DNA from: Liquidambar formosana
Lineage: Eukaryota; Streptophyta; Magnoliopsida; Saxifragales; Altingiaceae
Length of the DNA: 64,000 nt
Direction: 5' to 3'
Assembly: GCA_039720395.1 (NCBI GenBank)
Contig: CM077823.1
Coordinates: forward strand, 13,831,385-13,895,384
Below the pieces are notes generated by a model. That model saw only the letters and a list, made by a program, of their open reading frames with translations. It ran no database searches and was not told the DNA's origin. Below are positions 11,041 through 21,706 of the stretch, in pieces. The translations under genes and the position numbers were made by a program. Numbering within the stretch: the first letter of the stretch is position 1; each line of letters opens with the position of its first letter.

Positions 11041-12399
11041 GATCTTGGAAAGCACTAGTCAAACCACAATATATACTAATATAACTAACTGAAGTGGTGA
11101 ACAACTAGATGGGTCCTGAGTTCTTGACTATGTCGGCTTGCAACTTCAACTATAGTGCAAAGAGGACTGAGACAGGACCAACAGTGGTTTCGACGAGATG
11201 GTGCCAACAGTAAGATGGTGCAGCAATGGGTCTCGATAAAATTCAACCAAAGGAATGGCCTCAATAGAGAGACTGAGACGAGAAGAGGTCTGCTGCTCGA
11301 CTCTGTGCGATGGCCCTAGTGATGCATGATGGTGTGAAGGTTTTGAGTCTAATGGCATCACAAATGGGCTGGTTTGGAGCAAAACCTCAAGTCAGGATGG
11401 TCAAATTGGCTGATGTGACAAGGTTTTCTAAGGACGATGATGGCTTCTCTTGCAAGGTTGGCTGCTGATGTTTGATGGCACAGATTAGGGCTCTAGGATT
11501 TGCGATTTGGTGCGACAGAGGAAGAGTTTGATTGAACTGGTCTTGCGGTAGGGCTTGATACTAGATTTGTGATGGCGGTGATCGACAGCAACAGAGAGAT
11601 ACGTTTACTCGACGATGGGTCCAAGTTTTAATCTTGCTGGTTGTAATTGGACTAAGTCGAGGGTTACGGTTTTGTTCAATGGTTTGAATGTGGAGGCTAT
11701 GGGGTGTGATTGGGCTCAGTGGGGTTTGATTGGGTATAAAAGGAGGTTCTATGATACGAGAAGAAGCACGACTGGTTTGCTGTGCTTAGGTCATGTCTGG
11801 TTTGCTAAGCTGGGTGATGATGCACTGTAAATTTCATGACTGGGATGTGCACCCAGTAGAGGGAATGGGAAGAATAGAGAGAGAAAGAGAAAGGGAGAAA
11901 AAAAGAAACGGAGAAGAGAGAGAGAAGATGGAAGGAGAGAATTCTGCTTGATTAGGGAGGTTGGAAAAAGAAACCCAACAATTAGAAAGGTTTGGAGTCG
12001 GAGCAATTGAGCTTAATTCAATTACTCATCAAAAACTAATTTCTAGGGCTTACAATCCAAGCCCTATATAGGCAAAGCAAAACACAAATATGGAACAGCT
12101 AAAACATACAAAGGGGATGAACTAATGTCACTTAAGGAAAGTTTACCCAAATGACCAGACAAGACAAACCTTTTAACTGTTCACTCGACAAATGACATAA
12201 CCTAGAATCCCAAAGATAAAAGGGGATGAACTATGATCCAAATGAAAAGAAAACAATGCTGAAAACCTATTCTCCACCGAAATCTGCAGGTGCTCCAGAA
12301 AATATAAATTACCAAGTTCATGTCTAATCCCAATCTCCTTCTAAGAAAAAAAAATCAAATTTAGAATCAGAAAGTTGACTAATGGTCAACAAACTAAGA
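11041..12399. other. Uncharacterised repeat-like DNA, possible decayed LTR and leader
   Basis: No convincing protein is encoded. On the minus strand, a promoter-like CCTATATAGGG (about 12065-12075) precedes a region resembling an LTR end and a pyrimidine-rich leader (CTCTCTCTTCTC near 11920). This suggests remains of another copia-type LTR, but I found no second copy to prove it. The 11600-11825 plus-strand open frame is not recognisable. Confidence 0.35.
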
Positions 12400-13048
12400 G
12401 ACCATTGTGGGGCATAAAAGAGATACTACTTGATATGGTGGTACTTGACGAGACACCTTAAACAGGTTCCTCAACTGTAAGTTCTCAAACCACTACATCA
12501 ACCTTGGGTAATGGGACATGATCAAGAATTGCTCCACAAAGAAGTTCAAACTGATCACAGGTGACATAAGGAACTGAACTAGTCTCTGCCTCTCTCTGTA
12601 GCTGATATAACTAATTAACTATTCAATAGTTGCAACTCAACCAGTTCCATGAGTGCCTACTGATCCCAGTAACCAATCATCTCATTATAGAATTTCTGAA
12701 TCAACTTGTTCTTTTACATTGCACCTCGAATGGACTTGCAAAGTTGGACTCTAGATATATCCCTTTCAAATAATCCCAAACTTTTTTGGTTGTTTCATAT
12801 TTGGAGGTCTTTCCGATACTTGGTTCCATAGAGTTGTCTAGCCAAGTGAGAACTTGCGCATTCTCTATCTCCCTTTGCAACTAAGCATTTATCAAAGCCA
12901 TGAACCTTAGGATCAAAGGGTCAAATTTCAGTCCAGTAACATAACCCCAATGGCTCCTACCAGCGAAAAAATTCTTAACATTGGACCAATAAACGTAATT
13001 GTCCCCAGCCAACCGAATACTAATAGTTTGTATCTTATCATCGGCCAT
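12400..13048 (-). pseudogene. Copia gag remnant
   Basis: It starts MADDKIQTISIRLAGDNYVY (13048) followed by WSNVKNFFAGRSHWGYVTG, the N-terminal block of plant copia gag. It continues in another frame with TWLDNSMEPSIGKTSKYE and VWDYLKGIYLESNFASPFE (12860-12730), the usual UBN2-type core. It ends with CDQFELLCGAILDHVPLP and VDVVVXELTVEEPV-like sequence (12560-12470). Gag forms the virus-like particle. Several stops are present and no pol follows. Confidence 0.7.
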
Positions 13049-13683
13049 GATGAGTAACAATGGAAAAACGAAGATAATCAAGGTATGTGCAGTAAGGCTG
13101 AAGATGCCTTTGCAGTGCTCAACAAGGATTCTAGATGGGTCTCAGACTCTCAGGGGTTCAAACACTAAAAGAATGGTGGTTGGAGGGTCTCGACTTATCT
13201 GGTTAAGGCTTAATAGGGTACTGAAAAGTGATGAAGGGTCTCGTGTGATGCTAACGGAGCTGGAGATGCTTTAAAGATGTTTGTGGGCTTGTAGGTGTTC
13301 AACTAATGATAGAGAGGTCTGTATATGGAGTCGACTAATGTGAGAAGGTCAGTGTGCAATTAGATTTTGGGTCTAGAAGATGTTCAAGTGTTCAACTTAA
13401 AATATTTGGGTCTAGAAGAGACTCAACTGAGGCAAAGGTGTAATTGATAGGTGCGACTTGGTCCAGAATTGATCTGGTAAGACTAGGGCAGAAAAGTCAA
13501 GAGGGATGCTTCAACGGTGATCAACAGAAGCTAAAAGAGGGACAGATAAAAAGCTAAGAGAGATGCTTCTATAGTGATCAAAAGATGCTGAAGGAGGGAG
13601 AAATGCCTTCAACTACTGATGGGGATGCTTGAGGAGGGGGAGATATAGTAGATGAAGGAGAAGGAGGTGCGGCAACCATTAGT

Positions 13684-13696
13684 GGCTTTGATAACA
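13684..13696 (-). promoter_or_regulatory. Degenerate tRNA-iMet primer-binding site
   Basis: TGTTATCAAAGCC on the minus strand directly follows an LTR end. It differs from the canonical TGGTATCAGAGC at two positions. Confidence 0.6.
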
Positions 13697-13839
13697 TGTA
13701 AACTTTGCAAAGAGGTAATTCTCATTAATACTTCAATCAAGATTACAATGATATAAATACATCATAACCCTACCATTATCAAAAGACTAAACAACCCTTA
13801 TGAAATAAGAATATTTACAAAAATACATTACATCCCACA
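13697..13839 (-). repeat. Short copia-type LTR (143 bp)
   Basis: Bounded by TG...CA, with TGTGGGATGTAATG at the start on the minus strand and TTTACA at the end. It is followed by the degenerate primer site. No matching second LTR was found in the window. Confidence 0.6.
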
Positions 13840-13866
13840 ATATTATAAGGGAAAGCCTTCCATTAC

Positions 13867-13937
13867 CTGTATGGAACAACATAAGGAGCAGCAACAATGC
13901 AACGGACATGAAAAAGTTCTGCAAGGCTCCACCCTTC
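13867..13937 (-). CDS. Glycosyltransferase exon 5
   Basis: 71 bp, preceded by CCAG and followed by GTAATG. It reads EGWSLAELFHVRCIVAAPYV then VPY and ends in phase 2. It joins in frame to exon 4. Confidence 0.72.
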
Positions 13938-14196
13938 CTGGATCATCAAGGAGAGGAATAAGTTCAGATACTGCATCATTACACCCATAGTTTGAAGCTA
14001 TCCATTCTTCAAATTTTAACAGATATTGAAATTTATGCTCCATCTATTTGTTTTCTTATACAATTTGAAGGAAATTTTACTTCAACTTTTTAGAGCCTTT
14101 TTAAAGGTGTTCTCTCTACACCAAGAAATAATTCTTCATTAGACCAGAGCAACTTTGTTCAGAAGTAAAGTCTGCCTTAAGTTTCAATAAGAATAC

Positions 14197-14330
14197 CAAA
14201 GCAAAGAAGTTTATCACAATAAAATCACCCTCCAGGCTCAGGTTGTCACCAAAGATCCTTTCAACAGTGGAAAAGCATTCTTGTCTGTGTTCTCTCGTGA
14301 TTATCCTTTTCTGTAGAGAATAAGACAAAT
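14197..14330 (-). CDS. Glycosyltransferase exon 4
   Basis: 134 bp between CCCCAG and GTATTC. After completing an aspartate codon it encodes 44 residues, starting LSYSLQKRIITREHRQECFS and ending INFFAL. The frame is uninterrupted. Confidence 0.75.
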
Positions 14331-14497
14331 CTGGGGAACCTGATAAGATTTTTTATAAATTAAAAAATAAAAGATCCATTATAACTTCGCAAAAGTGTAG
14401 AACTTTTAATTGGTAATCCTAAACTTATAATCTATTTTTCTTTTATGTAGCACATTGTTATAATATTACAAGCACAAAATAAGCCAGCTACTGAAAC

Positions 14498-14592
14498 CTT
14501 CATTATCTTTATCTTCATAAGGTGAAACAACAGGCAAGCGATGAAACTGGAAGATAAGTAACATTTTTCACTGCCAAATGCACCCTTAAATT
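14498..14592 (-). CDS. Glycosyltransferase exon 3, with a one-base frameshift
   Basis: 95 bp between TTGCAG and GTTTCA. It starts NLRVHLAVKNVTYLPVSS and then continues one frame over as LPVVSPYEDKDNE. The phase of exon 4 requires 94 bp, so one extra base lies near 14538-14540. If the assembly is right, the protein is truncated here. Confidence 0.68.
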
Positions 14593-14702
14593 CTGCAAAA
14601 TAACAAACACATCAGAAGCTTATCAATAACTATTGCAAACAAATTCAATAAATGTGGGCTTATTAAAAAAATCACTAAGGGAAGACATTTGGAATGCTAT
14701 AG

Positions 14703-15827
14703 TGTCACGCCCCAAATTTTCGATGCATGATAAACAAAATCACGTTCAAATTATGAGCTCCATAAAAATAAATTATTTCAAACCAAATTTCTTTACAGTT
14801 ATCATTCTCTGAAACATCTGCAGAAGCTGTGGCTAACCTATAATACAACCATAAAATATTGGAATGCAAATTACATTTGTATTTACAAAACTTTTTAAAT
14901 AAATACAATAATCTTTCAAATATCTGTTCCATCATCTACAGCACCCCCTTCAGTGAAAGTACCTAAAAAAATTTAGGGTGAGCTACCACTGCCCGGTAGG
15001 AAAAATAATTCCTATACAATAAATGATGTTTCAAATATCAAAAAAATAGTAAATAAAACATAATAATAAAAATCCTCAAGTTTATACCTCAAATATCATC
15101 TCCAAATATTTTCACAATCAATAATATCAAACAACATAATTCCTCACTTCATATAATAGCATCATTATATTTAACAATCATCCTACATAAAATAAAACTC
15201 AACATATGCATCAAAATAAGGATCATTTATTGTACAAGAATTAAATCCCCTACCTCAAATAAATGAGAAATACATAAAATTTGATAAAAAAAATCTCTCT
15301 CTTTAGAAACCTCTCCATCTATTTCTATCTCTCTTGGTAGTAGCTAGTTGGGAGTTTGTTTGGCATTGTTTGGTATTTATAGGGCTTTAATTAAGGATGA
15401 ATCATCTTCTACAAAGTCTACTTGAATGACACCCAGCATTACATGAAAACTACCCCTTTTTTTTCATGCCACCTTGTCTCCCATGCGTTGAATCTTCCTC
15501 CTACAATTGCCACCTAATTCATGCATCTTGCCACCTAGCTATTTCATGCACTCTTCTCATTCTTTTATTGCCACCTATTACATACAAATGCAATTCCTTA
15601 AGATTGTATTGCCACCTCATCCAAGCCATGTAACTAATATTACAAAATATCTATTTTCATGATCTATACAATTATCTACTAAATAACATACTAACAATCA
15701 ACAATAACAGTAACAATAATTATAATAATAAACCTCTATATCACATAAAATAATTATGCTTCTCAAATTCATCTCCAACATATATATAACTTAAAATTAA
15801 CATATGTTAATTAAACGGGGTGTTACA
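14703..15827. mobile_element. Solo LTR of a Ty3/gypsy element in intron 2
   Basis: A 1125-bp element with inverted ends TGTCACGCCCC and GGGGTGTTACA and a perfect 5-bp duplication TATAG at 14698-14702 and 15828-15832. It contains no coding region. A GTGAGCTACCACTGCCCGG block near 14980 is LTR-like. A single LTR with an intact duplication is what LTR-LTR recombination leaves behind. Confidence 0.85.
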
Positions 15828-16140
15828 TATAGCCCCTTGCAAGGTAAGGAACAAGGTTTTGTGGAAATTTCTTCCATATTCTTTTTGCTCAAGGACTGGG
15901 AAAATATAATTACAATACTGTATTAATATAGGCAAATAACCTTTAATAAATAAAATTACTTTTCTAATTTGGAGTTGTGCAACAATTGTTGATGAGGTAG
16001 TGTCTTATTATGGAAGGCTTGAAAAGATAAAGATAATTTCTTTTCTTTTTCTTTTTTTTTCTTTTTTTTTTTTTTGGGGGGGGGGGGGGGTGTTGGGGGT
16101 TTCATTTCCCCTGCAAATCCCTTCCTAAAATAAACTACAA

Positions 16141-16464
16141 CTCTTTTCTGTAAGTTCTACTGTAACTCACTTTGTAAATGTCAAGTCTCTTTGAAATACA
16201 GGGCTACATCTGCCCCAAAGTAAACTAATTTCAATAGAAAATGCGAAATAAACTAAAATGGGAATGCTGAAGATATGCACCCCTACTAATTTCCATTGAA
16301 ATTACTTTACCATGCAATCTCTTTTTTGCAAGTTCTAATATAACCCACTTGGTAAATGTCAAGTCCCATTGAAATAAAAGGCTACTTATGCCCCAAACTA
16401 TAGTAATTTCAATAGAAAATGCAAAAGATACTAAAATATGAATGCTGAAGATATGCACCCCTAC
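16141..16464. repeat. Two-copy tandem repeat, 146-bp unit
   Basis: 16141-16286 and 16319-16464 align end to end with scattered substitutions, from CTCTTTT to CACCCCTAC. They are separated by 32 bp, giving a 178-bp period. They lie in intron 2. Confidence 0.8.
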
Positions 16465-17848
16465 ATAGGCCATATAGCTAACATGGTATTTTTGATATAG
16501 GAGGGACCAAGAAATGAGGGATTATGCCTGAACTGCATGCTGAGTAATAATTATTATAATTTCAATGAGTAACAGGCTATCCACGGTTGGCTGGGAATAT
16601 CACTGCAAGTGACCTACCTCACCCAGTAGACCTGCCTAAATCTTATCTCACCCTTGAGTCAGGTTTAGAGGCCCACCAGGCTATAAGAGCATAGAATCCT
16701 AATCCAATTAACAGCTTGCAAGGATTGAGCCAGCTTATTTTTATCTTGGGCCTCTTGGCCAAGCATAATGTAGCAACAACACAACTTGGTTTGACTGAGT
16801 TTAAAAACCTATAGTCAATTTTCAAAAAAAGAAGAACAAAAAAAAAAAAACTTATAGTCAGGCCAGGCTTGGACATATAGCATGGCTGGCCTGGCCCGAG
16901 GAAGGCCAGCCCAACTAGTTGCAAGCCCTTGGTGGAATTGGTAGCCAACCATAATAAGAAAGGAAATGTGATTCTCTTGCAATCCAAGTTACATCTGGAA
17001 ACCAGTAAACAGAAAACTAACGGCGTTTCTGCAAGAATAATACCTCTCAACTCTCAACCCATGTGTTGATACCCACTTACCTTTTGCAGTTTTGCATTCT
17101 CATGCATGGACTTAAGAATTACTTAAAAACCAACTTTGACTAAAGTTTCATAAACCTTTCCATCATTATTACCTTTTACCCTTCATGAACTTTTTTACCC
17201 AAAACACTTTATTGAAACGAAATAGTAAGGAAAGTAAAAAAAAAACATTTGATAAATTTTCCAACCAACTGGACATATTCGAAGGAAAATTCCATGCCCT
17301 TTAAGGATTTAAGTAAAAATTTTAATTCAATTTTTTTTCTTTTTTAAAGATAAAAATGTCAACTTCCCAACCACTTTAATATCAAACAATGTATTTGAAA
17401 AATCATCACAATCAAATTCATCAAACAATTCATAAAAACTCTGAAACAATGGTCGAATTAACAAATTTGGTCAAATTTTGGTTTTAAATAAATATTGAAA
17501 ACATGGGAAAAAGGGATTTGACCTGCAAATTCACGAAATTATGACACTGTATTTGATAAATATTTAGCTGTACTATAACTGATTACAACTTAAATATTAG
17601 AGCCCAATCTATTGGATGCATAATATGGAAACTTATTGCACTTTCGGACATCCATTCAGCTTCTATTTTTTTAGCCCATTTTTTAACTTTTTCAAAATGA
17701 GCAATGTTAAGAAATTAAATTGCCAATCAATAATATAAAGTTGACTCTCAGGGGAGGTTTGCTTTCTTTAAAATAAGAAACAAAGAGTAAACTCTGTTAA
17801 GAGTAGGAGAGGTGGAACATAGGTAAAGGAAGAGATCACTAAGGAGTC
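16465..17848. other. Intron 2 interior, no gene recognised
   Basis: AT-rich DNA. A 135-residue open frame on the minus strand at 16643-17050 has no recognisable domain, and much of it is a hydrophobic run over poly-purine DNA. Confidence 0.45.
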
Positions 17849-17862
17849 GTTTGGCATCATTT

Positions 17863-18531
17863 TTTTTTTTCCCCAAACAAGAGGTATCTCAGGCCTATTC
17901 GCACTTCCCACCAAGGTTTAGGCCTAGACTAATCCTTTGTGATGCACAATCCACCCAACAGCCCATGCATGCAATAGCAAGGAAGCAAAGACTCAAACTC
18001 GGTACCCCTGGTTCATGAGCCATAGTCCTTTGCCATTTGCCTACCCCCGCGGCTTTTTGCTAATAAACAATAATATTATTAACAAGAAAGAGAAAGATAC
18101 TACGGAGAATACAAGTGGTACTTTAAGAAGAAACATTCACAAAGACAAGAACTCAAAAAAAAAAAAAAACAAAAAAACAAAAAAAACACACACACTACAA
18201 AGGCCAAGCAAAAACACGCAAGGAAGCTCTCAAGGTGGGTAAAAACAACCCATTAAAGTTTGTGAAGTTGAAGCTTCTCTTTTGGAAAAGAAGTCAGTCT
18301 CTTCATTAACCGATCTATGAAACCAAGAGAAAGTCACACCAATATCTCTAGCAATATCCACATGCTTAGCCTAAGCAATGACTATAGAAGATTCTCCCGC
18401 CACAAACAAGCCCCCAAATCTCTCGGACTTAGCATATCTAAGCCCTTGCAGCATTGTAGCAAGCCTCAAACCAAAAGGCATGGAAATATCAGAGACAGCC
18501 TTAACTTTATTCTTCAGCCCAAGAAATATTT
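17863..18531 (-). mobile_element. Composite insertion: SINE-like segment joined to a 5'-truncated LINE 3' end
   Basis: The 14-bp direct repeat GTTTGGCATCATTT at 17849-17862 and 18532-18545 flanks the insertion. Reading on the minus strand, 18531-18260 encodes a LINE RNase H remnant (LRLATMLQGLRYAKSERFGG, then RDIGVTFSWFHRSVNEE). A LINE-like 3' end follows near 18055 (TTATTAGCAAAAA). 18045-17870 then looks tRNA-derived, with an A-box-like ACTATGGCTCATGAACC and a B-box-like GAGTTTGAGTC, ending in a poly(A) run. Confidence 0.6.
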
Positions 18532-18725
18532 GTTTGGCATCATTTATATATTTTTCTGTTTTGAAAAACAGGAAACAAATGTGTTTTTGTTTTTTCTGTT
18601 TCCAGTTTGTAGCAGGAAAGATGTTTGGCAATCAAAATTGTTACCTGTTTTATATAACAGAATTACAGAAACCAGAAAGCATGTTTGGTTTTCATAAACA
18701 GGGTATATATATATATCATTTCAGA

Positions 18726-18928
18726 ACCCACCCTTGGGTAGCCCAGTTGGTAAGGGCGAACTTGTGATTGTGTAGTTAGGCGCACGGTCACGGGTTCGAT
18801 TCCCCGCTAGGAAAACCCAAAATTTAAGCTGGAAGCCAAAGTGGTGGGTTGCTGTGCTAGTCTCCCCAGGGGTTTAGGTTCCATGGGTGGGTCCAAAGGG
18901 CCCTTCTATGGGATGGTTCCCCCAATAT

Positions 18929-18966
<38 letters not shown>
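18726..18966 (+). mobile_element. tRNA-derived SINE
   Basis: The 5' part carries a polymerase III A box (GGTAGCCCAGTTGGTAAGG) and B box (GGTTCGATTCC), as in tRNA genes. It ends in a (TA)n tail and is flanked by the 11-bp duplication ATCATTTCAGA at 18715-18725 and 18967-18977. SINEs are transcribed by polymerase III and moved by LINE enzymes. It lies in intron 2 of the glycosyltransferase gene, in the opposite orientation. Confidence 0.85.
18934..18965. repeat. (TA)n microsatellite at SINE tail
   Basis: An uninterrupted run of alternating A and T at the 3' end of the SINE. Confidence 0.85.
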
Positions 18967-18967
<1 letters not shown>

Positions 18968-19707
18968 TCATTTCAGAGGGCAACTAGCACTATCAAGCCT
19001 TTCAGGAAAATAAAAAATATATTATTTTGCAAAATTGGGGATTTGAATCCATGTCTTTTTTGTGGGTCGTTGGACACACAAGAAAGCTATCTCCAAAACA
19101 AGTGAAAACATCAATGGCAAACAAAACAAAATAACATAAACAGAGAAATCCTTAAATGAAAAATAAAGGTGTTCTTATAAAATTTTTACAAAGTCAATGG
19201 GTGAGAACACAAAATTATAAATGAGAGAGAGCTACTTACAAAGTTGAAAATAGCATAGAAGGGAAAAGGACATTACAAAAATCAATAAACCAAAGATCTA
19301 CAATCTGGCTTCAATAGCTTTTAGAATAAAATTGCCTGCTACTAGCAGAATGCAACTCATTTAGTAGTCCAACATTCCCATGGTGAAGAGCCCTATCCCT
19401 GGGAGTCGAAATCTAAAAAGTCGCAGAATGTCAACTCATTTAGACGCTACAAATTAAAAATACATGGTAGCTTCCAAAACAATTTACTTCCATTGAAGTA
19501 TTGTAATCTTTGCAATTCGACAAAATATCATTGTTGCTGTTTCCATTTTTCCCCTTTTCCCTCTTTTTTACGTCTTGCTCCGGTCTTGGAATACCATAAT
19601 ATTTTACTAATAACACTTAATTAATAAAACATGGAAAGTATGCTAGTGGCTTCTATATTAAGTCAAAGTGAGGGAGTTATGATAGTGGAGAGCATTCGAA
19701 TGCAAAC

Positions 19708-19779
19708 CTCATGTGTTGAATGAGTAATAAAAATCACATGGTATTGTTTTTGCTCGCAAGCAAAAGCTGCAGCAATGGC
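19708..19779 (-). CDS. Glycosyltransferase exon 2
   Basis: 72 bp between TTTTTTGCAG and GTTTGC. It encodes 24 residues beginning AIAAAFACEQKQYHVIFITH in phase 0. The AIAAAFA helix continues directly from exon 1. Confidence 0.78.
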
Positions 19780-19990
19780 CTGCAAAAAACACAACTTCAC
19801 ATCACAGGGTAACCCAGTAATGTCTGCAAGACATTCATTTACAGTTAACCTAAAACAATAAATCATCCATTGTAATAATGATAAAGCAATGTATAGCTTT
19901 TCAGTAATTCTAAAGATAAAATCCTCATTAGGGGGATTGAATAATTTCATCAACAATTACTTACCAACTACATTCTATTCCTTTGACTTG

Positions 19991-20171
19991 AAATGCACTG
20001 TTAGGCCCTGTTTAGTTCTGAAATTGCATTAAAAAAAAAAAAAAAAATTTCTTTTTTTTCTTTTTTATCTTCAGAAGAATTTTTAAATATTTTTCCTGTA
20101 TTTCTTTTCCTTTCCTTCATTCTTTCCAAAAACCAAACATGGAATAACTCAAAATGCACTGTTAGGCCCTG
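19991..20171. repeat. Direct 20-bp repeats flanking a 141-bp insertion
   Basis: A 20-bp word containing TGCACTGTTAGGCCCTG occurs at 19991-20010 and 20152-20171. The DNA between holds an A-run and ends near CCAAACATGGAATAACTC. This looks like a target duplication around a small insertion, or a replication-slippage duplication. It lies in intron 1. Confidence 0.5.
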
Positions 20172-20287
20172 AATTTTAGAGGTTCTCAGAGTATGTTGTG
20201 ACAACATCAGTACTATGAAACATTCAAGAATATGCAAATAATTTTAGGCCTTTTTTCAGCTGTTTGCAGACTACTTTTAATCAGTAA

Positions 20288-20521
20288 CCCTTCGTTTGGT
20301 TGCAGAGAAAACGGATGGAAAAAGAAAAATAAAGTAAAATGTTCAATCTTGTGCTTTTTATTGTTTTGGTGTCTGGAACGTCAAAGACTAACTGAACAAA
20401 GCCAAACAGCTTGCTAGGCTCAGTTGACCGTGGGTCACAATCAATGGAAAAAACCGAAGATTCAGAATACTAAATTCATTTCTTTCCTTGGAAATTTCTA
20501 AGAAACCAAACAGAAACAGGG
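20288..20521. mobile_element. Possible MITE in intron 1
   Basis: The ends CCCTTCGTTTGGTTGC and, inverted, CCCTGTTTCTGTTTGGTTTC form an imperfect terminal inverted repeat around about 230 bp of non-coding DNA. I could not define a clean target duplication, so this is tentative. Confidence 0.35.
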
Positions 20522-20684
20522 AGAGGTGAGAATCAGGTTTGAGAAATCAGAGTGGGTTTTGAGTACGGATAAGTAACAGTATCAGCAGAAGGAAGTGGAA
20601 TAGTTACTCGGTTACATATATAGCATTATATATATATATATATATAGATATATAGTAAGTAAAGGGACAGAATGGAGAAATTAC

Positions 20685-20762
20685 AGCGATAGGGTGAACG
20701 TCGCCTTTGGTACCGAAAGCCATGAACACAGCCGTTGGCTTCCTCCTTTTCTCCTTCTCCAT
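20685..20762 (-). CDS. Glycosyltransferase exon 1 with start codon
   Basis: 78 bp ending GCT before GTAATT. It encodes MEKEKRRKPTAVFMAFGTKG then DVHPIA. The start at 20762 is preferred over the internal ATG at 20723 because the intervening codons are open and basic, and KPTAVFMAFGT runs directly into the glycosyltransferase motif. Confidence 0.76.
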
Positions 20763-20840
20763 TTTTTGTCATATGCCTCCGTGCGCCTGTTATTATGTTA
20801 TATAAATATATATATTATTTATTTTCATTTTTATTTTTAT
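20763..20840 (-). promoter_or_regulatory. Possible core promoter of the glycosyltransferase gene
   Basis: AT-rich TATATAAATATATATA-like sequence (about 20797-20815) lies some 40 bp upstream of the start codon on the minus strand. It could hold a TATA box but is also simple repeat DNA, so confidence is low. Confidence 0.3.
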
Positions 20841-21706
20841 TGCTGATCGAACACAGGTTAAAAGGTCATGACATGTTTATAATAAAACGTGTTTTATATA
20901 AAGTTAAGGATAATTTATAAATAAATTTACAATTTAAACAAGTGTTTTTAAGAAAATCCAGTATGATCCCATCGGCAAATAGGATATATCAAGTTATTGA
21001 CTTTTAAACTTGTATAGCTGAAATATAAGTATAAATTCATCCATAGATAAAACATTAAATAAACTAAATTGACATTAGTGTTTCGTAGAGTTCTTTCGTT
21101 AATACACATAATACAAAGAGTGCTGCTAGGTGGATCAACTTACGTTAGTCGATTATTAAAGCCGACCTAGTTGGAAGTAACAGACAAGACATTATCAAAT
21201 TTGAGCATTTTGGGTTGATGAAATGGTTTTAAGGAAAAAAACAAACCAAGTATAGTCTTCCTCCAACCAGATTTGGACACATGGCAAGTTTTTATAGGAG
21301 AAAAAGGCCAAATAAACTTTACTTGTAACGACCAAAATGAGAGCCGTTAATTAAGTAGTAAGAAAATCAATTTAAAACCAATTTTGATGGATGTTTAATA
21401 AAAATATTTATTTTGAAAACCTTTTTAGAAAATCCGACATGATCCTATCTATAAATAGGACATACCAAATTATTGACTAATCAAAAACCTGTGGAAAATA
21501 CAATAATATTATTTTCAATCATCCACACAATATATTTAAAGATAAATAAGTTAAAAGCTGCATCATAGCCACATGGGGTCTCATACAGATATGCATCCAC
21601 TACTTAATTAATTATTACAGGCCATGAATTAAAATTAATACATGCCTAGCCTCAAAGCCTTCCTCAAATATTCTCTACATGAATGCAATGCATGCCGACG
21701 TGATCC
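20841..21706. other. Gene-upstream region with a diverged direct duplication
   Basis: No gene seen. Segments 20952-21030 and 21428-21500 share AGAAAATCC, TATGATCC or CATGATCC, AAATAGGA and TTATTGACT in the same order, so an old duplication or paired insertion is likely. Confidence 0.5.

Larger units (their letters stand above)
12400..13839 (-). mobile_element. Truncated copia element: 5' LTR, leader and gag remnant
   Basis: In minus orientation it runs LTR (13839-13697), primer-site-like TGTTATCAAAGCC (13696-13684), a leader of about 640 bp, then a broken gag (13048-12400). The 3' part and second LTR are missing. It lies 27 bp beyond the last visible exon of the host glycosyltransferase gene, so it may have entered an intron or replaced the gene's downstream part. 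Confidence 0.65.
13867..20762 (-). pseudogene. Host UDP-glycosyltransferase gene, sterol 3-beta-glucosyltransferase-like, first five exons
   Basis: Five minus-strand segments with GT-AG borders and matching phases join into about 148 residues. They begin MEKEKRRKPTAVFMAFGTKG and include VHPIAAIAAAFACEQKQYHV, a LSLEGDFIVINFFAL block and EGWSLAELFHVRCIVAAPYV. The GTKGDVHPIAA block is the N-terminal acceptor-side motif of GT1 enzymes of the Glycos_transf_28 / sterol glucosyltransferase kind, which move glucose from UDP-glucose to a lipid or small acceptor. The C-terminal donor-binding half is absent from the window. Exon 3 has one base too many, which shifts the frame. A truncated copia element sits 27 bp past exon 5. 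I therefore call it a probable pseudogene; a distant 3' part left of the window cannot be excluded. Confidence 0.72.

Noticed and set aside
11615..11830. 71-residue plus-strand open frame
   Set aside because: No domain or promoter; it lies in repeat-like DNA next to a truncated LINE.
16643..17050. 135-residue minus-strand open frame
   Set aside because: No recognisable domain, it spans an intron of the host gene, and its hydrophobic stretch comes from a poly-purine run.
18735..18812. Possible tRNA gene (A and B boxes)
   Set aside because: The boxes are good, but no cloverleaf or anticodon arm could be drawn. Target duplications and a TA tail show that it is a SINE.
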